Source: RGIG3102 sp964369915 (GTDB lineage Bacteria > Bacillota > Clostridia > Oscillospirales > Ruminococcaceae). Taken from it: a stretch of 32,344 nt of DNA. Both the position numbers and the translations under genes were made by a program. Position 1 is the stretch's first letter; each line of letters begins with the position of its first letter. Shown one piece after another: positions 1 to 6,662 of the stretch. The stretch covers positions 1 to 32,344 of the forward strand of contig CAYJGG010000018.1 in NCBI GenBank assembly GCA_964369915.1, given 5' to 3'. Below the pieces are notes generated by a model that was not told the DNA's origin, searched no databases, and saw only the letters and a program-made list of their open reading frames with translations.

Positions 1-552
1 TTGCTGATTCATTAAGAATTCTGGGCTATAAACATCATATATTTCGCTAAAAACATCATCAATTCTAAATCTAATCTCATCAAACCAAGGGCTATTCACT
101 TGAATTTCTATCCAAAATTCATATTTATTTCTATATCTTGGCGGACTAAAACTTTCTCTTGAAGATTCGTTTTTATATATTTCTTCGCTTTCTTCTTTTA
201 AATCTAATACACAATTCATAACTTGAGAAATGCTAATAATATCTGCATTTGCTTCTTTAAAATCTCTAGCTTTTGAATAAATAAACGTGCCTTTATTGGT
301 ATCGATTTTTAATTCATTATCAGCGCCTAAACTTCTAGTTGGAGAAAAAGAATTTAAAGCAATTGCATTTTGTTTTCTATATTCTAGTTGCTCTTTAATT
401 TCTGCAACTGATGTTCTTCTTCTATCTGAAAAAAATGGTGAAAGCTCTTTTGCGCAATCTTTACACATGTTGCCATCATCTAATTTTCTGTTTCCTAACA
501 GTCCAATTTCTCCTGTGCAAATATCGCATTCTTTTTTATCAAACAAACCCAT
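1..552 (-). CDS. DUF4428 zinc-ribbon protein, 3' end cut by window
   Basis: Open from ATG at 552 to the window edge (184 codons, no stop). The N-terminus MGLFDKKECDICTGEIG, then GNMCKDCAKELSPFFSDRRR, is typical of DUF4428: two CxxC pairs (C9/C12 and C30/C33) that should bind zinc. The rest is a soluble domain with no membrane segment or signal peptide; I do not recognise a catalytic motif in it. The start is supported by AAAGGAA about 10 bases upstream. It is monocistronic in this window, with its own promoter at 594-622 preceded by a TGTGCC/GGCACA palindrome that is also found before the gene at 5948. The function of DUF4428 proteins is not known; regulatory or coat-linked roles would be guesses. 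Confidence 0.85.
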   Translation of the reverse strand, partial: MGLFDKKECDICTGEIGLLGNRKLDDGNMCKDCAKELSPFFSDRRRTSVAEIKEQLEYRKQNAIALNSFSPTRSLGADNELKIDTNKGTFIYSKARDFKEANADIISISQVMNCVLDLKEESEEIYKNESSRESFSPPRYRNKYEFWIEIQVNSPWFDEIRFRIDDVFSEIYDVYSPEFLMNQQ

Positions 553-593
553 AATAAATATTCCTTTCTATAAAACAGTTTAATTTTAATTCT

Positions 594-641
594 ATTTTAT
601 CAAAAGTATGGATTGTCGTAAATGTGCCGAACGGCACATTT
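594..641 (-). promoter_or_regulatory. Promoter of the DUF4428 gene with Crp/Fnr-like palindrome
   Basis: Read on the minus strand: a perfect 10-base inverted repeat AAATGTGCCG/CGGCACATTT (620-641, 2-base centre) runs straight into a -35 box TTTACG (617-622); after 17 bases comes -10 TAAAAT (594-599). The palindrome has the form TGTG-N8-CACA, the half-site spacing of Crp/Fnr-family sites, and its centre lies near -42/-43 from the expected start point, a class II activator position. The same arrangement occurs at 5982-6027. No long T-run follows, so it is not a good terminator of the upstream regulator gene. Confidence 0.6.
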
Positions 642-646
642 TAATA

Positions 647-714
647 TAGCCTTACTCATATAACTAAAACACGTTTAATAACAATTAAATCGGCTCTTTA
701 TATAAGTAAGACTA
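647..714 (-). repeat. Structured dispersed element, copy A
   Basis: On the minus strand, UAGUCUUACUUAUAUAA (714 to 698) can pair with UUAUAUGAGUAAGGCUA (663 to 647): 17 base pairs including two G-U wobbles. Those two positions would be C-A mismatches on the plus strand, so the fold favours minus-strand RNA. The enclosed segment contains a core starting AGCCGATTT and ending TTATTAAACGTGTT, 25 of 28 bases identical to copy B at 13553-13658. It starts 5 bases after the stop of the response regulator. It could be a structured RNA, a 3'-end element or a MITE/REP-like repeat. Confidence 0.55.
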
Positions 715-719
715 ATTAT

Positions 720-1343
720 TTATTTTGATGAAATCCAACCATTACCTATAACATAGACAACAAGTTCCATCGAATTTTTGCATCCTGATTTTAAAATCAT
801 ATTTTCCATATGTCTTTTAACAGTCCCTGTTGCAATTCCCATTTCATCTGCTATTTCATTTCTTGAATAAGATTGGCATAAAAGCCTTAAAACTTCAAGT
901 TCTCTTTCGGTAAAAGGGCTTTCTCCTACTGCAGTTGGAATTGTTATCGGTTCCGGAAAACTTTTTTTGTTATTATAAACTTCTCTTATAATTTGAATAA
1001 ACTCATTTATTGGTCTTGATTTAGATAAAAAAGCGTCTGCGCCTGCATTTTTTGCACCTGGAATATACGAAATCTCATCAAATCCAGACATAACTATAAC
1101 TTTAATATCATCACCAAATTTTTCTTTTATTTTGCTAGTGAGCATTATTCCACTTATACTATCTTCAATAGATACATCTGTTAAAACAATATTTGGTTTT
1201 AATTTTTCACACATTTCAACGACAAAATTGGCATTCACGCTACTTCCAACAAGCATCATATCATCTTGCTTTTCAATAACGCTACTAAATGCATCAACAA
1301 CTGATTTATGATCATCAACTAATAAAACTCTAATTGGTTTCAT
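720..1343 (-). CDS. NarL/LuxR-family response regulator
   Basis: 207 residues. An N-terminal receiver domain (about 3-120) has the acidic pair D10/D11, phospho-acceptor D56, S86 and K108, all in the usual order. A C-terminal LuxR-type helix-turn-helix (about 143-203) begins FTERELEVLRLL and carries the recognition segment IATGTVKRHM. It is therefore a DNA-binding transcription regulator activated by phosphorylation. The gene is the last of a three-gene operon, 16 bases after the histidine kinase that is its likely partner. ATG at 1343 is preceded by AGAAAGGG. No other LuxR-type regulator lies in the window; its targets are unknown, although direct repeats in the leader of its own operon (5172-5204) are an attractive candidate. 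Confidence 0.95.
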   Translation of the reverse strand: MKPIRVLLVDDHKSVVDAFSSVIEKQDDMMLVGSSVNANFVVEMCEKLKPNIVLTDVSIEDSISGIMLTSKIKEKFGDDIKVIVMSGFDEISYIPGAKNAGADAFLSKSRPINEFIQIIREVYNNKKSFPEPITIPTAVGESPFTERELEVLRLLCQSYSRNEIADEMGIATGTVKRHMENMILKSGCKNSMELVVYVIGNGWISSK

Positions 1344-1359
1344 TTTATTTTACCCTTTC

Positions 1360-2763
1360 TTAATCTAAATTATTTGTTTTTATAGAAATAACAATTGTAA
1401 ATTCTGGCATAATTTCAACTCTTAGTTTACCACCCATATTTTCAACTCTATTCCTCATTCCTGAAATACCAGATCCTTCTTTAATAGATTTTGTGGGATT
1501 TTTGCCATTATTAGTTATTTCAATAATATATGTATCTTCAATTAAGTCTATTTTAGAAAACACCTTTGTTGCGCCCGCATGCCTTGATGCATTAGTTGTA
1601 GCTTCCCTTAAAACAGCTAAAAACATAATCGCTATTTCTTCGTTTTCAGGCAAATCCCCTGTTAAAATAATTTCAAGATTAATTTGATTAAAATATTCAC
1701 ACAATTCTAAAAAAACTTCTCTTACATTACCCTTATCATCTTGTTTAATTTGTTTTATTATATCTTTTAATAATAAGGCTGTATTTTTATAATCATTAAT
1801 ATCTTTACTTTGTATAGTTCTTTGTATTATCGTTAATCGCTGACTCATAACATCGTGCACTTTAGTTCTAATTCTTGAATATTCTTGCTCTTTTTTAAGT
1901 GTTTGCATATTATTTGAAAGCATAAGTATTTCTCTTGACTGACTTATTAACTTTAGTTTATCTTCTTCTAATTCTTCGAGTGTGAGCATAGTTTTAGTTA
2001 CATCAACAGCTATTATTTCATAATATTTTTTATTATTTTCTATAAATTCAATTCTTGAAAATCTAAAAGATTTATTTCCTGATTTTAATAATAAGTCACT
2101 GCCAACTTTACTAACTGTTGCCCCTACTATATTACCCTGTTTTAAATTTTCCCAGAATTCATTTGCATTTCTTTGCTCTTTTTCAAAAAAGGCATCTACT
2201 AAATCTTTCATTCTTCTATTAATTAAATAAATATATCCATTTGTATCGCTAAAAATCACGCCAGATGGTAAAGTGTTTATTCCGTTTTTTATAGAAGATA
2301 ATGAGAGTTCATTTTTTTGTTTTTCTAAAGCTGTTATCGTCATTATAAAAGAGCGATATAAAAATAATGATAATGCTATTAAAAATAAAAATGGATAGTC
2401 TATATTTATAATATTAAAAATAAACGACTGTGCAAATATTAAACCTATAATGATCATCTGCCATTTTTCTTGTTTGTAAATTACTGTAATAATAACTAAT
2501 ACTACTGCAAGTAAATTTAATAAAAAGTACAAGTCCTCGGTTTGAAATAAACCATATCTAATATTATTTAAAACGTATATTGGCTGTAACGAAAACACAC
2601 AGAAATACATAAGTAAAACTATTTCGCTTATAATATTATTTTTTTTAAAATTATTATTATAAATAGAGATTCCTATATACGCTGTTTGAAAAGCTATATT
2701 AAAAATTGCTGCAATAAATAATATTAAAAGTATCCAAGAAGGATAAAAATAAAACTGTATCAT
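1360..2763 (-). CDS. Membrane histidine kinase, NarL/DesK-like type
   Basis: 467 residues. Hydrophobic segments in about the first 145 residues form several membrane passes. A PAS-like region (about 160-255, FSDTNGYIYLINRRM) and a coiled linker follow. The dimerisation/phospho-acceptor box is RTKVHDVMSQRL with H303 followed by D304, as in HisKA_3 kinases. The ATPase domain has the N-box REATTNASRH (E387, N391) and a glycine loop EGSGISGMRNRV (429-440). The first glycine box reads NNG (418-420) instead of the common DNG, a conservative but notable change. Its ATG overlaps the stop of the upstream sensor gene (ATGA), with GGAGG inside the end of that gene, implying translational coupling. It should phosphorylate the adjacent regulator. 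Confidence 0.93.
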   Translation of the reverse strand: MIQFYFYPSWILLILFIAAIFNIAFQTAYIGISIYNNNFKKNNIISEIVLLMYFCVFSLQPIYVLNNIRYGLFQTEDLYFLLNLLAVVLVIITVIYKQEKWQMIIIGLIFAQSFIFNIINIDYPFLFLIALSLFLYRSFIMTITALEKQKNELSLSSIKNGINTLPSGVIFSDTNGYIYLINRRMKDLVDAFFEKEQRNANEFWENLKQGNIVGATVSKVGSDLLLKSGNKSFRFSRIEFIENNKKYYEIIAVDVTKTMLTLEELEEDKLKLISQSREILMLSNNMQTLKKEQEYSRIRTKVHDVMSQRLTIIQRTIQSKDINDYKNTALLLKDIIKQIKQDDKGNVREVFLELCEYFNQINLEIILTGDLPENEEIAIMFLAVLREATTNASRHAGATKVFSKIDLIEDTYIIEITNNGKNPTKSIKEGSGISGMRNRVENMGGKLRVEIMPEFTIVISIKTNNLD

Positions 2764-5141
2764 TTAATATCCTCCTTTTTTAATTTAAGTATTATCGCCT
2801 GAGTTTCATCCCACGGCTTAATTAGTATATCGCTGTTTTTAAATTCTTTTAAATCTGATTTTTCTATAATTATTTTATCAGGCGTAAATGTGCAATATAT
2901 ATTTTCTTCCTTTTCATAAATATGCACTATAATATTACTACAATTTTCCCACGCTGATTTTTCTATAATAAAACTGAATAATCTATAAATCGCTAAACTA
3001 TCTTTAGTTTTTATATTTTGTTTTAATAAACATCCTATTGTGATTTTTAAATCTATTGGCTGTGTAAATTCTTGCATTTCAGATATATAATTTATTAAAG
3101 AATTTATAGATTGCTCTTTTTCATATAATAAATTGATTAATAACATACATTCTCTTTTAACTGTGCAAACGACTATATTTATTATACTCATTATTTTTTT
3201 AGCATTAGAATGCGTGTTTAATTTATCTAAAAACTGAGATATTTTATCTGTTTTATCATTTAAAACTATATCAATATTATTAAAAGCTTCTCTTTGTGCA
3301 CGAAGTGTTGAAAGTTCTGTATCAACTTTTGCTTTTCTTTTTAAAAAATTATTATTTTCTAAAAGCTCAAAATTTGCTTTTCTTAAATCTTCTTTTGCCA
3401 TATTTAAAGAGGTGTAATCTTCATAATAATAAAAAGTTCCTTGTTCTATTGGGGTTTGCTTTAATATATAGTTTTCATCTAAGTTATTTCCAATATTAGA
3501 TTTTGCAAAAACATTCTCTTTTACATCTCTTATCTCCATTGCTAAACTTGAATTTTTAAATAAAATATCGTGCTTTTTATTTGTTTGCACTAAACTACTT
3601 TGCAAACAAGATTCTATTAAAATCATCATTAATATATTAACTGAAAATGTTAAATCCATATCTTTTATAGCATCAATTTTCATTACAACTAAAATTGCAT
3701 AAAGAAGTATTAATCCTACTGCACATAATGGATATATAAATGCTGCTTTTTTTGGTGAAGTAATACCTTTATAAATTAAAACTGAAATTGAAAACACAAC
3801 ACTTAAACCTATAAAAGAAAAAACAAAATAATATCCAATATCATATGTAAAATAGCTATGATAATAATTTGATATATTAAAAACAAGTGTGTGCAATTCA
3901 TTCGTAAACACTAAACCTAGCATAAATAAAGCAATAAAAAAATATATTCTATAATACTTATCTATTTTCTTTTTATCTTTAACATATCCTGAATTAATAG
4001 CAATATAAACGAATGTTGCTGTTATCATTATAAGAGGTAGATAATATAAATACCAAAGCGTTGTTTCTAAAAAAGGATTGTTTGTATTTGTTAATTTTAA
4101 AAAGCCTAAAGTTATAAAAATAATCCCTAAAAAACAAGCATAAATAAGGCTTTTTCTTACTCTAATTGAGCTTACTCTATTAAAAATAGATATTAAATAT
4201 ATAACAGAAATAACAAGCATAATAATATACCCTACTGCTATTTCTTTTACATTAGTAAAGCCTGTTATCCTATCATTAAAACTTTGCCTTCTAATTGTTT
4301 TTGCAACAAGGGCTGCCGCTTCATTATATTCAGTTATATCTTCTTCATTTTCAATTAAAGTTGCTTTTTCATACTCACTTTCTAAAGGATAAAATTCAGT
4401 ATCACAGCTTTTATCAATTAATCTATATCCTGAATTTATTAAGTGTTGATTAATATTATCATCTAATAAAATATCATCTTTATATCTCAAAATTCCAACT
4501 TCAAGGCTGATAGTTCCATCAGTTGGGATTATAATTTCATAATTGCCCCCTGATTTAATTAAATTCACTGCAACTGAATCATAAGTTATGCTAATTGGCT
4601 TTGAAAAATCGTTTATAAAATATCTTTCATCCTCAATTATTTTTTTAATATCTTGGGCTAATTTATCTTCATCATACTCAGAATATAAAGCATTAGCCAT
4701 TGATAAAAAAATATGATGAGATTTTGATAATTCCCATAATCTGTTTGTAGGAGTTGCCGATAAATTAAAATTTATTTCTAAATCTGAATTTAATATGTCT
4801 TGAAAGCTAGTTATTTCTTCATTAGTTTTTTCTTTGTTAATTAATATAACAACTGTTTGTATAAACTGCGGCTCAAAAGAATAAGCTGAATTTGATTCTA
4901 TCAATAAATTTGCCTGATTTGAATAAATTAAAGCGGAGTTTTTATTTTTAAATTCATTCATCGCAGTGTCAATTTCACTTTGGAAAACATTTATTTCTTC
5001 ATATTCTTTATTTATAATATTAAAATATTCTCTATCTTGATTAGAAATAATTAATTTATTACCACTAATACTTTTTGAAGAAAAAAACATCGCAAACAAA
5101 AATATTATAATCAAAATTATGCCTATTTTTTGCTTTTTCAA
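2760..5141 (-). CDS. Large membrane sensor with periplasmic-binding-like domain, about 7 TM and degenerate kinase end
   Basis: 793 residues starting at TTG (5141): AGAGGAG lies 7 bases upstream and there is no nearby ATG. A signal/anchor helix (about 5-23) is followed by an extracytoplasmic domain (about 30-295) resembling type 2 solute-binding folds (TVVILINKEKTNEEITSFQD, SITYDSVAVNLIKSGG). About seven membrane helices (300-520) follow, then a cytoplasmic coiled segment with many charged residues and a last domain (about 690-790) laid out like an HATPase. In that domain the N-box asparagine is missing (IIEKSAWENC) and no DxGxG is seen, so it is probably a pseudokinase. It is first in the operon with a kinase and a regulator and overlaps the kinase by 4 bases. 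I infer that it binds a ligand outside and controls the active kinase. No gene name is recognised. Confidence 0.8.
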   Translation of the reverse strand: MKKQKIGIILIIIFLFAMFFSSKSISGNKLIISNQDREYFNIINKEYEEINVFQSEIDTAMNEFKNKNSALIYSNQANLLIESNSAYSFEPQFIQTVVILINKEKTNEEITSFQDILNSDLEINFNLSATPTNRLWELSKSHHIFLSMANALYSEYDEDKLAQDIKKIIEDERYFINDFSKPISITYDSVAVNLIKSGGNYEIIIPTDGTISLEVGILRYKDDILLDDNINQHLINSGYRLIDKSCDTEFYPLESEYEKATLIENEEDITEYNEAAALVAKTIRRQSFNDRITGFTNVKEIAVGYIIMLVISVIYLISIFNRVSSIRVRKSLIYACFLGIIFITLGFLKLTNTNNPFLETTLWYLYYLPLIMITATFVYIAINSGYVKDKKKIDKYYRIYFFIALFMLGLVFTNELHTLVFNISNYYHSYFTYDIGYYFVFSFIGLSVVFSISVLIYKGITSPKKAAFIYPLCAVGLILLYAILVVMKIDAIKDMDLTFSVNILMMILIESCLQSSLVQTNKKHDILFKNSSLAMEIRDVKENVFAKSNIGNNLDENYILKQTPIEQGTFYYYEDYTSLNMAKEDLRKANFELLENNNFLKRKAKVDTELSTLRAQREAFNNIDIVLNDKTDKISQFLDKLNTHSNAKKIMSIINIVVCTVKRECMLLINLLYEKEQSINSLINYISEMQEFTQPIDLKITIGCLLKQNIKTKDSLAIYRLFSFIIEKSAWENCSNIIVHIYEKEENIYCTFTPDKIIIEKSDLKEFKNSDILIKPWDETQAIILKLKKEDIK

Positions 5142-5171
5142 ATTTAAAACTCCTCTCTTAATATTTCATTT

Positions 5172-5204
5172 ATTAACAATATATCTATATAATTAACAGT
5201 ATAT
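5172..5204 (-). promoter_or_regulatory. Direct repeat in the sensor-operon leader
   Basis: Two 13-base direct repeats ATTAACAATATAT (5172-5184) and ATTAACAGTATAT (5192-5204) differ at one position and repeat with a period of 20 bases, about two helical turns. They lie between the promoter at 5227-5255 and the TTG start at 5141, roughly +16 to +48. Tandem sites on one face of the helix are common for dimeric regulators; binding by the operon's own regulator is an inference. Confidence 0.4.
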
Positions 5205-5226
5205 ACATAAACTTAATATTAAGTAC

Positions 5227-5255
5227 ATTATACAATGAAAAACAATATTCTACAA
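5227..5255 (-). promoter_or_regulatory. Promoter of the sensor-kinase-regulator operon
   Basis: On the minus strand, -35 TTGTAG (5250-5255), a 17-base spacer and -10 TATAAT (5227-5232). It lies 86 bases upstream of the TTG start at 5141 and is the only good sigma-A-type match between the terminator at 5272-5306 and the gene. Confidence 0.65.
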
Positions 5256-5271
5256 TATTTACCAAAAAATA

Positions 5272-5306
5272 AAACCTTATAAACTATCTAAAGTTTATAA
5301 GGTTTT
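5272..5306 (-). terminator. Intrinsic terminator after the gene at 5325-5948
   Basis: Perfect 14-base inverted repeat AAACCTTATAAACT / AGTTTATAAGGTTT with a 6-base loop. T-rich DNA follows on the minus strand (and also on the plus strand), so it ends the minus-strand gene and insulates the downstream kinase operon. Confidence 0.8.
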
Positions 5307-5324
5307 TTATTTATACTGCACAAA

Positions 5325-5948
5325 TTATGCCCATTCGTCTTCTTTTTTAGGCTTTCTAATATCAGCAAGTAAGAAATTTTCCCATAAAAACCATTCTTGT
5401 GTTGAGTCTTTTTTTCTTAATTGTAGATGTCTTGCTGTATCTGCTCCACCTGATTTTAAATACACTTTTATATATCCATCACTTAACTGGTCATCACTAT
5501 AACTTGTTTTATAAACTTTAACTGTTAAAGGCATAGAAGGCTCGTAATTATTTTCATATGTAGCGCCTTCTAAATAAGATGTTGCTAAATATTCTTTATC
5601 ACGAAATCTATCTGCTAAAAACTGTTTATCATAATTTGATAATGGTTTTGGGCCTTTTAAAAAATTTAGCATTTCTATTCCTAATTCGCTATTTTTACTA
5701 TAAACACAAAGAGCTGCCACAATAAGAGCTGCCACTTTATTTTCATTTTTTAAATCTGCCCCGTCCATACTTTTTAGTTCTTCTAAAGAGTTTGGAATTC
5801 CATTTAAAACAACACTCACACTACTTGCATGTGCCAATCCATCACTGTTTTTTTGTGCTGAATTTTTAATTGTTGAAGTTATCGAAGATGTTATTGAAGA
5901 AGCCATTGTTCTTTTTGTTTGATTTACAAGTTTATCTAAAAAGCTCAT
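5325..5948 (-). CDS. Conserved protein of unknown function, DUF6935-like
   Basis: 207 residues from ATG at 5948 (MSFLDKLVNQTKRTM), with GAAGG 7 bases upstream; an ATG further upstream (5993) reads through the ribosome site and is not used. A serine/threonine-rich N-terminus is followed by a helical segment with SLEELKSMDGADL and a C-terminal beta-rich part (about 130-207) with tryptophans, ending in acidic residues. It has no signal peptide or membrane helix. From memory the sequence resembles clostridial DUF6935 proteins; the family name is not certain and no function is known. It has its own promoter with a Crp/Fnr-like palindrome identical in layout to that of the DUF4428 gene, so the two are probably co-regulated. 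Confidence 0.7.
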   Translation of the reverse strand: MSFLDKLVNQTKRTMASSITSSITSTIKNSAQKNSDGLAHASSVSVVLNGIPNSLEELKSMDGADLKNENKVAALIVAALCVYSKNSELGIEMLNFLKGPKPLSNYDKQFLADRFRDKEYLATSYLEGATYENNYEPSMPLTVKVYKTSYSDDQLSDGYIKVYLKSGGADTARHLQLRKKDSTQEWFLWENFLLADIRKPKKEDEWA

Positions 5949-5981
5949 ATTATACCTTCTTTCTTTAATTATATTAATATA

Positions 5982-6027
5982 ATTATATATCAATATAATT
6001 TATTCGTAAATGTGCCTTTTGGCACAT
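5982..6027 (-). promoter_or_regulatory. Promoter of the gene at 5948 with Crp/Fnr-like palindrome
   Basis: On the minus strand, ATGTGCC-AAAA-GGCACAT (6010-6027) runs into -35 TTTACG (6005-6010). A 17-base spacer and -10 TATAAT (5982-5987) follow. The order, contact point and spacing are the same as at 594-641, although the loop and spacer sequences differ, which argues for a conserved regulatory site and against a recent duplication. Confidence 0.65.
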
Positions 6028-6038
6028 GGTGAAGTAAT

Positions 6039-6641
6039 TTATACTCTTTTTATATATGCATTATAATTTAAAATAAAAATTTTGATTATTGAATATATTA
6101 AAAGTGGCAATAAAATTAGTTGCACCATATCTCTTGCATTTAAACTAAAATATTCTAAAAAAGGGATATCCTTATTTAAAACTAATTCTTTAAACACATA
6201 ATTTTCTCCATATACACTCCCTATATCAAGTCTTATTATTTTAGTGTTAGTAGGATATATATATAATGCCTCATCTGTTACTGAAAATTTTGGAAATAAT
6301 CTTTCGTTATTAGAAAAATCTTGATTTTCATTTTCGATATAGTATGAACATACAACGCCTGTTGCTGGGTTTTCTAAAAGATAATATATGCTTTTTATCT
6401 CTTCATCTGATTTATATATCATCTGCGCATCACTGCCTATGGCTGTTAATGATAAATCATCATTAATCATTAAATCATTTAATTCAAAATCACTAGCTGT
6501 AAGCATCTTTTCTTCATGATTTAAAATAAAATCACTTATAAAATTAAACATCCCATTTAATAAAAATGCTATTATAGTTATAGAGTAAATAATAAGTAAT
6601 GCATTTTTTTTGATATTCAATTTTTTTATTATATTAATCAT
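6039..6641 (-). CDS. Membrane protein with two TM helices and an outside domain
   Basis: 200 residues. One helix near the N-terminus (about 13-35), an extracytoplasmic domain of about 130 residues that is probably beta-rich, and one helix near the C-terminus (about 171-190) followed by a basic tail (YIKRV). AAGGGG precedes ATG 6641. It starts 21 bases after the stop of the 650-residue polytopic protein, so the two form an operon and may form a complex. I do not recognise the family and see no catalytic motif. Confidence 0.75.
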   Translation of the reverse strand: MINIIKKLNIKKNALLIIYSITIIAFLLNGMFNFISDFILNHEEKMLTASDFELNDLMINDDLSLTAIGSDAQMIYKSDEEIKSIYYLLENPATGVVCSYYIENENQDFSNNERLFPKFSVTDEALYIYPTNTKIIRLDIGSVYGENYVFKELVLNKDIPFLEYFSLNARDMVQLILLPLLIYSIIKIFILNYNAYIKRV

Positions 6642-6662
6642 TATTTCCCCTTTTCACTGAAT

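Noticed and set aside
287..583. 98-codon plus-strand reading frame
   Set aside because: It lies opposite the DUF4428 gene, whose CxxC motifs and ribosome site are clear.
620..641. Palindrome as terminator of the response regulator gene
   Set aside because: There is no T-run after it and the same palindrome has fixed spacing to a promoter in two places.
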